A stretch of 15,598 bases of DNA. Origin: Phycisphaerae bacterium (GTDB taxonomy: Bacteria > Planctomycetota > Phycisphaerae > UBA1845 > PWPN01). The notes beneath the pieces were generated by a model. The model was given only the letters and a program-made list of their open reading frames with translations, did no database searches and was not told the DNA's origin. Positions within the stretch are counted from its first letter, which is position 1. Every line of letters starts with the position of its first letter. This document shows, one piece after another, positions 1 to 7,094 of this stretch. The stretch is from the NCBI GenBank assembly GCA_035384605.1, contig DAOOIV010000113.1, positions 1 through 15,598 of the forward strand, in the 5' to 3' direction. The translations under genes were made by a program, and so were the position numbers.

Positions 1-3
1 TGC

Positions 4-53
4 GATCCAGAAACATGCGCGCAAGCCGCACAGATATCTGGCCGTAAGGTTCT
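4..53. repeat. Dispersed 50-bp repeat, copy A
   Basis: This segment matches 6187-6236 without gaps at 41 of 50 positions by my count, in the same orientation. The best-kept parts are ATGCGCGCAAGC in the middle and GCCGTAAGGTTCT at one end. The centre can form a short stem (TGCG/CGCA around CGCAAGC). It lies directly downstream of the DUF89 gene and touches its stop codon. Substitutions do not favour third codon positions, so I read it as a neutrally diverging repeat rather than a shared protein segment. Confidence 0.7.
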
Positions 54-1125
54 AATCGCGATGTGAGCGTTCTCCTTCATCGAATCGACACAGCGGATCG
101 AAGAGCTTAGCGCCGACCCACTTGGCCACCGTGCGGTCCTTGAGCAGGGCGACGCGCCAGACGTCGCACAGGAAGCGCTGCCGCCAATTGCTCTCCACGC
201 CCCGGCCCATCCCTTGAAGCACCAGCAGGTCGCTGTCCGCGGCGGCGGCATTGCACTCGTCGCTGATCCGGCTCAGGTCGATCAACGGGCTGTTGCTGCC
301 GTTGGCGACGGTTGCGATGATTCCGCTGGTCCGCAAATCCGCCAACACCGGATCCTGTTGTGACAGACGGTCGAGCAGGGGATTCAGTTCATCGAAGGTG
401 ATATCGTTGAGAGCGGGCTGTGAGTTGGCCGCCAGGACGACGCGCGTTCCCGCCCGGGCCATTTCGCGTACCAGGGGCATGACTCCCAGCACAATGTCGG
501 TTCCCGCGTTGTCCACGAAGAACAGGGCCTGCTTCCAGCGCCGGGGCGACATGATCCGGTCGCGGACGGCGTCGGCATGATCGATAAACCACGGCCGGGG
601 GCGGATCTCGGTGAGAATCGTTGCGAAATCCAGTTTTCCGCTGTTGTAGAGATCGATCGTGTCGGGGGCGCCCAGGTCGAACATGTTTCCGGCAAACAGC
701 ATGCGGAAGAGCAATTCCCAGCGTTGCGGCAATAGGCTTTCGTCGACATCCCGAACGGCCTTCGGGTATATGCGGGCGGCCATGTTGTTCTCGCGAGTCT
801 TGACGCCGAGATAGGGGTCGGGCCAGCCGTATTTGTTCAGCATCCGCTGCCGGAAATCGCACAAGTCGATGGTTGACTGAAGGCCGGTCCGCTCCGACTC
901 AGCCCGGATGTGCCGCATGCCCTCGGCGTATTCGGCCTCAAACAGCGGCCATCGTTCTGCAAAACCGTCGCCCGCGAGGCCGTCCTCTATGAGCCGCTTT
1001 TTGATGTTGGCGGTGAAGCTCTCGAAGAGGCCCAGCCAGTAGTGGCGATCCTGGTCGTCCTGAACGCCGTCCCAGTCAAACGCCTTGTACGTCTTGGGGT
1101 CAGCCAGATGACAGAGAACGGCCAT
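52..1125 (-). CDS. DUF89 / ARMT1-like metal-dependent phosphatase, PANK4 C-terminal type
   Basis: The 357-residue protein resembles the phosphatase domain of pantothenate kinase 4. The matching segments are FVDNAGTDIVLGVMPLVREM (residues 203-222), AANSQPALNDIT (232-243) and LLVLQGMGRGVESNW (300-314), followed by a tail ending in KLFDPLCRFD. In the DUF89 family such Asp/Asn residues hold a divalent metal. PANK4 is reported to dephosphorylate 4'-phosphopantetheine and related compounds; whether this protein does so is inferred. Human PANK4 has EGMGR where this protein has QGMGR. No kinase domain is attached and no signal peptide is seen, so it is probably cytoplasmic. It starts 17 nt after the thioesterase stop and lacks a clear Shine-Dalgarno sequence, which suggests cotranscription and coupled translation. 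The family call is firm, the substrate is not. Confidence 0.88.
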   Translation of the reverse strand: MAVLCHLADPKTYKAFDWDGVQDDQDRHYWLGLFESFTANIKKRLIEDGLAGDGFAERWPLFEAEYAEGMRHIRAESERTGLQSTIDLCDFRQRMLNKYGWPDPYLGVKTRENNMAARIYPKAVRDVDESLLPQRWELLFRMLFAGNMFDLGAPDTIDLYNSGKLDFATILTEIRPRPWFIDHADAVRDRIMSPRRWKQALFFVDNAGTDIVLGVMPLVREMARAGTRVVLAANSQPALNDITFDELNPLLDRLSQQDPVLADLRTSGIIATVANGSNSPLIDLSRISDECNAAAADSDLLVLQGMGRGVESNWRQRFLCDVWRVALLKDRTVAKWVGAKLFDPLCRFDEGERSHRD

Positions 1126-1142
1126 GGTCTGCTCGCGTTGGA

Positions 1143-1568
1143 TTAGTCCCGCTTGGCTCCGGTCCTCACATCCGTTGGCGGGGCGATTTCGTCGGGAATG
1201 GGGATCGGGCGCCCGGTGCGATCCACGCAGGCCAACGTTGTGGTCGCCTCACAGAGGATGACGCCGTCGCGAAGGAGCCGGTATTCATGGTCGATCCGGG
1301 CCCGCGTTTGACGGAGGATGCGGACTTCGAGCTTGAGCAGATCGTCGTAACGGGCCGGTCTTTTGAAGGTGCAGGCCGTCTTGGCGACCACGAACAGCAC
1401 GCCCTTTTCTTCCAGATCGCGGTAACGAAACCCGGCGGCGCGGAGCAATTCGGTCCGGCCCATCTCGAAATACTCGAAGTACTTCGAGTGGTGCAGGTAG
1501 CCCATCGGGTCGCACTCGGCATAACGGACCCGGATTTCAAGCTCGATTGACGACACCGGTTGACTCAT
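1143..1568 (-). CDS. Acyl-CoA thioesterase, YbgC/FadM-like 4HBT hotdog family
   Basis: The 141-residue protein is a single hotdog-fold domain of normal length for the YbgC/FadM group. Near the N-terminus it has RVRYAECDPMGYLHHSKYFE, in which Asp20 corresponds to the catalytic aspartate of the family, followed by the helix MGRTELLRAAG. It should hydrolyse acyl-CoA thioesters in the cytoplasm; chain length cannot be read from sequence. The start is supported by AAGGAAAG about 5 nt upstream of the ATG. It is the first gene of a likely two-gene operon with the DUF89 phosphatase and is divergent from the zinc-ribbon gene, with about 70 nt between the two preferred starts. A weak promoter-like pair (TTGATT, 16 nt, TACCAT) lies in that gap on the minus strand. 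Confidence 0.9.
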   Translation of the reverse strand: MSQPVSSIELEIRVRYAECDPMGYLHHSKYFEYFEMGRTELLRAAGFRYRDLEEKGVLFVVAKTACTFKRPARYDDLLKLEVRILRQTRARIDHEYRLLRDGVILCEATTTLACVDRTGRPIPIPDEIAPPTDVRTGAKRD

Positions 1569-1640
1569 TCGGTCTTTCCTTGCTCTGGCGAGCGAATCAT
1601 GGTACTCGTGATGGCGTGCGAATCAACAGGAGCAAGTCCA

Positions 1641-2459
1641 TTGTCCGAGCCTACATCCATTGCGGTGCCGCCTGTGGAGGATGAAGGCCTGCGCTGCATC
1701 AAGTGCGGGTACAACCTCACCGGCTTGCCCGGTTCGATCTGCCCGGAGTGCGGCGTGACCGTCGATTGGGAGGCCGTTCGCCGCAAACGTGACGAGCTGC
1801 GCGAGCGCATCGGCACGCCCTGGGAGCGATGGCGCTGGCGACTCAAACCTGTGGCTTTCGTGGTCACGTGTCTGCAAGTGGCGTTCCTGCCGTGGCGATT
1901 CGCCCGGCAAGTGCGCGACCGGCCGTCCCTTCTATCGGCGGGGGCGTTTCTGTTGGTGTGTATGGGTCTGCCGATTCTCTGGTTTGGGGGCGGTATTCTC
2001 TGGACTGGTCCCGGCGATCGTGACACCCTTGCCTGGTGGATGTGCGGCGTGATCTGCCAGGTTGTCTTTCAGACCGTCGTGTTCGGTCTTCTGCTGCCGG
2101 TGGACGGCATACGTGGATCGCTGAGATTCTGGTTTGCGGTCACCGCCTATACCAGTTATCCCCTTCTCCCTGAAATCTGGACCGGGGCTCCATACATCGT
2201 CGATAATGAGAGCAACCTGTACCCGTTCAATCTCCTTTTGCGCAAGAGCGGCTCGGGTTGCCTTTGGACCAGCCTGCTGTTCTATCTCTGGTGGATCGGG
2301 CTGGTGGTTGTGGCCCTTATTCGCCTGCCTCGCCGACGATGGTGGCGAATTGCGATCATGATTGTGGCAATCCCGCTGATGACATACGGATCGACGTACT
2401 TCGGATGCCAGATGGCCCAGGGGCTTGACGCGGCGGGCAAGGCACTGGGGGTGCGATGA
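1641..2459 (+). CDS. Zinc-ribbon multi-pass membrane protein, unknown function
   Basis: The N-terminus holds a zinc ribbon, CIKCGYNLTGLPGSICPECG, with four cysteines at residues 19, 22, 34 and 37 counted from the TTG start. About six hydrophobic segments follow (for example VAFVVTCLQVAFLPW, LLVCMGLPILWFGGGILW, SLLFYLWWIGLVVVALI, IAIMIVAIPLMTYG), so it is an inner-membrane protein with a cytoplasmic metal-binding head. Such heads are common in planctomycete membrane proteins; the function is unknown. I chose the TTG at 1641 because AGGAG lies 8 nt upstream. In-frame ATGs at 1560, 1599 and 1611 lack comparable sites, and 1560 would overlap the thioesterase gene. With the TTG start the protein has 272 residues. 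It converges on guaA. Confidence 0.8.
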   Translation: MSEPTSIAVPPVEDEGLRCIKCGYNLTGLPGSICPECGVTVDWEAVRRKRDELRERIGTPWERWRWRLKPVAFVVTCLQVAFLPWRFARQVRDRPSLLSAGAFLLVCMGLPILWFGGGILWTGPGDRDTLAWWMCGVICQVVFQTVVFGLLLPVDGIRGSLRFWFAVTAYTSYPLLPEIWTGAPYIVDNESNLYPFNLLLRKSGSGCLWTSLLFYLWWIGLVVVALIRLPRRRWWRIAIMIVAIPLMTYGSTYFGCQMAQGLDAAGKALGVR

Positions 2460-2462
2460 AGC

Positions 2463-2573
2463 GAAGGATGAAATAGAGGGGATGAAGGATGAATCAGGGG
2501 AGGCACAGGAAGATCGGCGAGTTGCCTGCGACGTTCAGCCGTTTCATCCTTCCGCCTTTATCCCTCATCCTTC
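2463..2573. terminator. Imperfect long hairpin between convergent genes; possible bidirectional terminator
   Basis: GAAGGATGA occurs at 2463-2471 and 2484-2492, and its complement TCATCCTTC at 2544-2552 and 2565-2573. Both arms have the same 21-nt period, so the four blocks pair in one register around position 2518. Partial pairing in between gives a long interrupted stem with a loop of about 45 nt. It fills most of the 119-nt gap between the zinc-ribbon gene and guaA. There is no T-run, so the terminator role is inferred from position. It could instead be a repeat-derived palindrome. Confidence 0.45.
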
Positions 2574-2578
2574 TGATC

Positions 2579-4126
2579 TTACTCCCACTCAATCGTGCTC
2601 GGCGGTTTGCTGGAGACGTCGTAGACCACACGGTTGATGCCGCGGACCTCGTTGATGATCCGGGAAGAGACGCGTTCGAGGACTTCGTAATCGATCCGCA
2701 CCCAGTCGGCGGTCATGAAGTCGGTGGTTTCGACGAATCGTATCACGGCGACCTGCTGGCCTTCATAGCTGCGGTCGTCGCCCATGACGCCCACCGAACT
2801 GACCGGCAGAAGGACGGCGAAGGCCTGGCCGATGCTTTTGTACCAGCCGGCTGAGCGGATCTCGTCGATGACAATCTCGTCCACCTCTTGAAGCAGCTTG
2901 ACGCGCTGGGGTGTCACCTCTCCGACGATTCGCACCGCCAGGCCGGGCCCTGGGAAGGGATGTCGCCAGATGATCTCCTCGGGCAGTCCGAGATGGACCC
3001 CGGCCGTGCGGACCTCGTCTTTGAACAGGTCTCGCAGCGGTTCAATCAGCTCGAAGCCCAACTCGGCCGGCAGGCCTCCGACATTGTGGTGCAACTTAAT
3101 GTTCGCGGAGGTCCCCGAAATGCCGTGTCCCGATTCGATCACGTCGGGGTAAAGCGTACCTTGGGCCAGGTACTTGGCGTTGGGGATTGAGGCCGCCTCG
3201 GCCTTGAAAACCTCGATGAATTCGTGACCGATGCGCTTGCGCTTTTCCTGCGGATCGGTCACCCCTGCCAGACGGGCGAAGAAACGATCGGCCGCCCGCA
3301 CCACGCGCAGATCGATCTGGAAGTGGTCACGAAAGGTTGCCTCAACCAGTTCAACCTCGTTCTTGCGCAACAGGCCGTTGTCCACGAAGATGCAGACGAG
3401 GCGATCGCCGATGGCCTTGTGCAGCAAAGCCGATACCACGCTGCTGTCCACGCCGCCGGAGAGTCCGCAGATGACGCGTTCGTCGGGCTTGACCTTTGCG
3501 CGGACGGCCTCGACCGCCTCATCGATGAAGTTGCCCATCTCCCATTGACCCTTGCAGCCGCAGATCTCGTAGAGGAAGTTGCGGAGAATCTGCCCGCCGC
3601 AGGGTGTGTGAGTGACCTCTGGGTGAAACTGGACGCCGTAGACGGGCTGGGTCTTATGCCGAACGGCCGCGATGGGGCAGTTGGGCGTCCGGGCCAGCGG
3701 GACAAAGTCGGCAGGCAGGTCCTGGACCATATCGCCGTGGCTCATCCACACCGTTGTGGGCGACTGAACGTGGGCGAGCAGATCATGAGAGTCGATAACC
3801 TCCAGCCGCGTCCGGCCGTACTCTCGTGCCGGCGCTGCGTTGACCTTGGCCCCCAGGCTCTGGCAACTGATCTGCATCCCGTAACAGACTCCCAGAACAG
3901 GTATGCCGGTCCGAAGCAGCGCCGGGTCGCACCCAGGCGCACCGGGCGCATAAACACTGGCCGGTCCGCCGGAGAAGATCATGCCCGCGACGTTCATCTC
4001 GCGGACTTGCGCGGGGCTGATCGTCGGCGGGCAGATCGTGCTGTAGACACGATTCTCGCGGACCCTTCGTGCGATGAGCTGGGCGTACTGGCTCCCGAAA
4101 TCGAGTACGGCAACCGTTTCCTTCAT
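2579..4126 (-). CDS. guaA: GMP synthase (glutamine-hydrolysing)
   Basis: The 515-residue protein is complete and of normal length. It converts XMP to GMP using ATP and glutamine, the last step of de novo guanine nucleotide synthesis. The class I glutamine amidotransferase domain comes first, with Cys81 in GVCYGMQ and His168/Glu170 in QFHPE. The ATP pyrophosphatase domain follows with the P-loop SGGVDSS at 223-229, then the dimerisation domain ending in the conserved TIEWE. The gene begins 9 nt after the stop of the SpoIIE-type phosphatase gene, so cotranscription is likely. No Shine-Dalgarno sequence precedes the ATG, but a TATAAT lies just upstream and could give a leaderless transcript. Confidence 0.98.
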   Translation of the reverse strand: MKETVAVLDFGSQYAQLIARRVRENRVYSTICPPTISPAQVREMNVAGMIFSGGPASVYAPGAPGCDPALLRTGIPVLGVCYGMQISCQSLGAKVNAAPAREYGRTRLEVIDSHDLLAHVQSPTTVWMSHGDMVQDLPADFVPLARTPNCPIAAVRHKTQPVYGVQFHPEVTHTPCGGQILRNFLYEICGCKGQWEMGNFIDEAVEAVRAKVKPDERVICGLSGGVDSSVVSALLHKAIGDRLVCIFVDNGLLRKNEVELVEATFRDHFQIDLRVVRAADRFFARLAGVTDPQEKRKRIGHEFIEVFKAEAASIPNAKYLAQGTLYPDVIESGHGISGTSANIKLHHNVGGLPAELGFELIEPLRDLFKDEVRTAGVHLGLPEEIIWRHPFPGPGLAVRIVGEVTPQRVKLLQEVDEIVIDEIRSAGWYKSIGQAFAVLLPVSSVGVMGDDRSYEGQQVAVIRFVETTDFMTADWVRIDYEVLERVSSRIINEVRGINRVVYDVSSKPPSTIEWE

Positions 4127-4134
4127 GGTGGCGG

Positions 4135-4140
4135 ATTATA
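4135..4140 (-). promoter_or_regulatory. Candidate -10 box for a leaderless guaA transcript
   Basis: On the minus strand TATAAT overlaps the stop codon of the upstream phosphatase gene and ends 8 nt before the guaA ATG. Transcription would begin about 2 nt before the start codon. The -35 position 17 nt upstream reads TCGCCC, a poor match. A perfect -10 at this spacing, together with the missing ribosome binding site, is suggestive, but chance is possible. Confidence 0.3.
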
Positions 4141-6004
4141 TCGAAGGCGCGGCCGGCGGGCGAGACTCCTGAACGGTGGAATCAGGGCCCGGTGGTCCCT
4201 GCTTTGCAGTGTCCTTGATCTTGAGTACCACAAGCGTGACGTCGTCGATTCGGTCGGCCAGGCCGCGAAACCGACGGATGTCCCAAAGTATGTTCTGAGC
4301 AATCAGTTGAGCGGGCTGGTCGGCGTAGCGAATGAGAGATTCGCCGAGCCGGGGACGACCATACTGTTCGTCGGAGAAATTCAGCGCCTCGGCCGCCCCG
4401 TCGGTGTACAGAAGTACGACGTCGCCCGGCTGCAAGGAGACGAGCTCGCGCTCGAACCTGGCCGTTTCGTCTATTCCAAGGACCATCCCGCCGGTACCCA
4501 GGGGCTGGATCTGACCGTTGCGGAGCAGCATCGGCGGTTCGTGGCCGGCATTGCAGTAGGTCAATCGTCGGCCGTCGGGTGACAGCACGCCGTAAAACAG
4601 CGTCGTGAACTCGCCGATCTTCGTTTCCGCGCACACGTGTTTGTTGAGCATCGCCATGATGTGATCGATGTCATAGGTGAACTTCGCGTAGACCCGGAGG
4701 GCCGACCGCAGCGACGCCATGACCAGCGAGGCCGGCACGCCCTTGCCCGATACATCGGAAATGGCAATACCCAGGTTGCCGTTGGGTAGCGGGATGAAAT
4801 CGTAAAAGTCGCCGCCGACATTGTAGGTGGGGCGGTAGACGGCGCCGATCTCAACCTGTCGGCAGACCGGCGGCTGACTCGGAATCATCCGCCGCTGCAC
4901 CTCGCCAGCGTAGGTGATCTGCCGCGAATAGCGTTCGGCTTCAAGGGTCTCGGCCATCAGCCGGACATTGACAATCGCCGCTGCCGCCTGGGATGCCACG
5001 GCTTGGAGCAGGGCGGCTTCGAACGGCGTGAACACATGCGGTTCCCCGGTGTAAACGCGAAGCACCCCGACAGTCTTGCCGCGGTAGATCAACCCTACGA
5101 CCAAGCCGCTGACGATGCCCTCGCGGCGAGCTTCTTGAGGATAACGCGTCCGCGGATCGGTGGGAGCGTCGGCGATGTAGACCACCTCGCCGCGCATTGC
5201 CGCCCGGTCGATGGGATTCTCTTCGACGGTGACCGCGCCCTTGTTGAGGTACTCTTCCGAAAGGTTATGAACTGCGCGGATGACCAGATTGCCGCTGGTC
5301 TCGTCCAGCAGACGGATGCTGCAGGCCTTGACGCGCATCACCTCGCACACCGTTCGGGCCGTCCGGTTGAGAACTTCCTGCAGGTCCATCGTGCCTGAGA
5401 GAAGGCTCGCGATGTTGTACACCGCGGTAAGCTCTTCGATTCGCCTGCTGAGGCTCATCTCGTGGAGGCACAGTTCCGCCAGCAACTCGGCAAACAGGCC
5501 GGCCATGTTGCGGGCGGCGGATGCTTCCGCAGGGCTCCAGGGCTTGAGCGACGCGGCCGCCTGTCGCAGCTCTCCGGCAGGCAAGCCGGCCGCGGACTCG
5601 ATCCGCGAGATGGCCTCTTGCGATAGGGGGGTTCGAGAACGGTCGCCGAGTGTCAGCATTCCCGCGCACTGGCTGCTGCGGCAGATCGGAATGCCGAATC
5701 TCTCCAGAGGAGCGGCAGTCAAAGCGTTCGTACCCGAGGGGGGCTCGCCTGGCGGCGATTTTCCGGCAGCACGGTTTGCAGTATCGCGGTGCGTCGAGAT
5801 GACGAGTTCCCGACCCTGAGGTGTGCTCAACACGCGACGGATAAGGTCGTTACCGGCTACCGGGCCGGCGGCCACCTGCCCATCATTGTCAAAAAGTACG
5901 ACCGATGCTGAAGTTGCATCTGCCAGAACATCCAGGGCATGGCGCAACGAGTTGTCGGACAGGGTATCCCTGAGGTGTTTGATGCAGAACTGTGGCCCCT
6001 TCAT
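4136..6004 (-). CDS. GAF-domain PP2C/SpoIIE serine phosphatase, RsbU-like
   Basis: The 622-residue protein has three parts. Residues 1-180 look like a diverged sensor domain that I cannot name with confidence. Residues about 190-350 are a GAF domain (from ELTAVYNIASLLSGTMDL to ASQAAAAIVNV). Residues about 360-597 are a SpoIIE-type PP2C phosphatase. The metal-binding motifs are intact: GGDFYDF at 397-403, DVSGKG at 417-422, NAGHEPP at 485-491, LYTDG at 532-536 and the terminal DD at 587-588. Such proteins dephosphorylate anti-anti-sigma factors (STAS proteins) in partner-switching networks. No membrane segment is seen, so it is a soluble sensor-effector. No STAS or RsbW partner is encoded in the window. 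A sigma70-type promoter lies 40-70 nt upstream, and guaA follows in the same direction. Confidence 0.92.
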   Translation of the reverse strand: MKGPQFCIKHLRDTLSDNSLRHALDVLADATSASVVLFDNDGQVAAGPVAGNDLIRRVLSTPQGRELVISTHRDTANRAAGKSPPGEPPSGTNALTAAPLERFGIPICRSSQCAGMLTLGDRSRTPLSQEAISRIESAAGLPAGELRQAAASLKPWSPAEASAARNMAGLFAELLAELCLHEMSLSRRIEELTAVYNIASLLSGTMDLQEVLNRTARTVCEVMRVKACSIRLLDETSGNLVIRAVHNLSEEYLNKGAVTVEENPIDRAAMRGEVVYIADAPTDPRTRYPQEARREGIVSGLVVGLIYRGKTVGVLRVYTGEPHVFTPFEAALLQAVASQAAAAIVNVRLMAETLEAERYSRQITYAGEVQRRMIPSQPPVCRQVEIGAVYRPTYNVGGDFYDFIPLPNGNLGIAISDVSGKGVPASLVMASLRSALRVYAKFTYDIDHIMAMLNKHVCAETKIGEFTTLFYGVLSPDGRRLTYCNAGHEPPMLLRNGQIQPLGTGGMVLGIDETARFERELVSLQPGDVVLLYTDGAAEALNFSDEQYGRPRLGESLIRYADQPAQLIAQNILWDIRRFRGLADRIDDVTLVVLKIKDTAKQGPPGPDSTVQESRPPAAPSI

Positions 6005-6046
6005 TCAACACTTCCCCAGGCGGGTTGCGGCGACTCGCCAATGAGC

Positions 6047-6075
6047 ATTATAGGCGGTTGTTGGGAATGGGGCAA
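6047..6075 (-). promoter_or_regulatory. Sigma70-type promoter of the phosphatase-guaA operon
   Basis: On the minus strand the -35 box TTGCCC (6070-6075) is followed by a 17-nt spacer and a perfect TATAAT (6047-6052). Transcription should begin near 6040, giving a leader of about 35 nt before the ATG at 6004. GGGGAAG sits a few nt before that ATG as ribosome binding site. Confidence 0.65.
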
Positions 6076-6146
6076 AAGCCGCATGCCGACGCAGCGGATG
6101 TCTACGGGACTTCCAGGCTCACATCGCCGTGAACCGGTACCTGAAG

Positions 6147-6170
6147 GCGGCCCGCCTTTTTGCGGGCCGC
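6147..6170. terminator. Perfect 9-bp GC hairpin, terminator-like
   Basis: GCGGCCCGC (6147-6155) and GCGGGCCGC (6162-6170) are perfect complements around the 6-nt loop CTTTTT. There is no T-run on the exit side of either strand, and no plus-strand gene ends before it. It could stop leftward transcription from the 7019-7047 promoter before the operon promoter, or be structural only. Confidence 0.35.
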
Positions 6171-6186
6171 AACCCAAGCGCACTGT

Positions 6187-6236
6187 GATCCAAAATGATG
6201 CGCGCAAGCTGCGCGGATGTTTAGCCGTAAGGTTCT
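6187..6236. repeat. Dispersed 50-bp repeat, copy B
   Basis: This is the second copy of the repeat at 4-53, in the same orientation, identical at 41 of 50 positions and ungapped. Its centre GCGCAAGCTGCGC forms a 5-bp stem with a 3-nt loop. Unlike copy A it does not touch the end of a recognised gene. Confidence 0.7.
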
Positions 6237-6387
6237 CCTGGCGGTCATCGACTCCTCAGATGACCGAACCTGACTGAACGGGGCCTCCCGACGGGGCGCT
6301 GGCAGGGGGATCGTCGCTCGTCGCCTTCTTTTTTTGTGCGGTATGTGCATATCGGCCGCGCACGATCTGACAACCCCAAATACGCAC

Positions 6388-6433
6388 AACGGCGGATGCG
6401 CTGGGATTCTTGACCCTGGCGACATCCGCCGTT
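6388..6433. other. Strong 11-bp hairpin in intergenic region
   Basis: AACGGCGGATG (6388-6398) and CATCCGCCGTT (6423-6433) are exact complements 24 nt apart. Inside, CGC/GCG and GGG/CCC continue the stem towards an 8-nt loop. On the plus strand TCTTTATTT follows 5 nt later, so a rho-independent terminator for rightward RNA is possible, although no rightward gene precedes it. A conserved RNA element is another reading. Confidence 0.4.
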
Positions 6434-6718
6434 GGCGTCTTTATTTGGCCCAGGCTTCGTCGGCCTGCACGGTCCTGGTGCCGGACCCTATCGGGGTCCT
6501 TCTCTGAAAACTCGGCGCCTCGCTCTTGAGGCATCGCCGCAGTTGTTTCTGCGAGTCTTGTTGTTGGGCTCCTGTCCGTTCTTACGTCCGAACCTCCTGT
6601 TTGACCCAGCACCTTGGCCGCGGCCTGCATATGCTGTTGATCTTCGCGGCTCGCCGCGACCCCCCTTTCCCCCGGCCGGCGCACCTACGGAGGTGCTCGT
6701 TCTCCTTCGCCAGAGAAA

Positions 6719-6891
6719 TCATGAAGCCGCAATCGCAACGGGGATAAGTTCATCCCCGATCTTGCGGATACCTTCCAATAGAAAGACCCCTTCCCCTGCT
6801 CGCGCACCTTGTCGCGGTCACGGGACTTTTCCTCAACAGGGTCCAGCGTACCGACCTGGGATTCGCCGATGATCTCCGGAATACCGGGCAT
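6719..6891 (-). other. Possible small gene, frameshifted, downstream of a strong promoter
   Basis: An ATG at 6891 follows GGGAGGTG at good spacing and opens a frame reading MPGIPEIIGESQVGTLDPVE and onward. At the G-rich run GGGGAAGGGG (minus strand; 6787-6796) the protein-like reading moves to another frame, giving VFLLEGIRKIGDELIPVAIA and a stop at 6719. Without the shift the first frame runs to 6685 with a less protein-like tail. A promoter lies about 120 nt upstream. I do not recognise the peptide. It may be a decayed gene, a gene with a sequencing error, or a chance ORF. Confidence 0.25.
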
Positions 6892-6920
6892 CGCTCGCAC
6901 CTCCCATTCAGCCGCGTATC

Positions 6921-6939
6921 CGCGGGCATCATGCCCGCG
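6921..6939. other. Perfect 8-bp hairpin upstream of the small ORF
   Basis: CGCGGGCA and TGCCCGCG pair perfectly around TCA. On the minus strand it lies in the leader between the 7019-7047 promoter and the small ORF start at 6891. The flanking TGGGA (6941-6945) can pair with TCCCA (6902-6906), which covers part of the ribosome binding site, so a regulatory fold is conceivable. Confidence 0.35.
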
Positions 6940-7018
6940 CTGGGATGTCTTCAATCGCCTCGTGGCCCCCAGGCCATCTACGGCAACGTGACGCTTGATA
7001 TGGCCTTTCGCTGAAATC

Positions 7019-7047
7019 AGTATAAACCAAAACGGGCCGAATGGCAA
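7019..7047 (-). promoter_or_regulatory. Leftward sigma70-type promoter in the gene-poor interval
   Basis: On the minus strand TTGCCA (7042-7047, 5 of 6 consensus bases) is separated by 17 nt from TATACT (7019-7024, 5 of 6). It is one of the best promoter matches in the window, yet it points into a region without a recognised gene. Transcription would begin near 7012. Confidence 0.5.
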
Positions 7048-7094
7048 GGCTTTTTTCGCGAATCTCTCAGGCCCGCGGGGACACACGGCCGCGG

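Larger units (their letters stand above)
6102..6248 (-). other. Possible 48-residue small ORF covering repeat copy B
   Basis: From an ATG at 6248 the frame runs 48 codons and ends in RLQVPVHGDVSLEVP. GAGGAG precedes the ATG, but only 3 nt away. The codons over the last 20 residues look plausible for this genome. Its first half is the 50-bp repeat and its second half includes the 6147-6170 hairpin. The equivalent frame in repeat copy A leaves the window at position 1. I do not recognise the peptide and treat it as a repeat-borne ORF. Confidence 0.2.

Noticed and set aside
1560..1640. Start of the zinc-ribbon gene at the first ATG (1560)
   Set aside because: It would overlap the divergent thioesterase start and has no ribosome binding site, while the TTG at 1641 has AGGAG at ideal spacing.
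3224..4582. 452-codon plus-strand frame opposite guaA and the phosphatase gene
   Set aside because: It spans the antisense of two well-supported genes and their junction, and its residues show no recognisable family.
6187..6236. Cyclic-di-GMP (GEMM) riboswitch suggested by GCGCGCAAGC...GTAAGG
   Set aside because: The paired GGCAAACC and GACGCAAAGCC cores are missing, and the similarity is limited to a few bases.
6256..6872. Overlapping open frames on both strands in the gene-poor interval (minus 6256-6684, plus 6432-6872)
   Set aside because: No domain, no suitable ribosome binding site and no consistent codon pattern; protein-like fragments are scattered over different frames.
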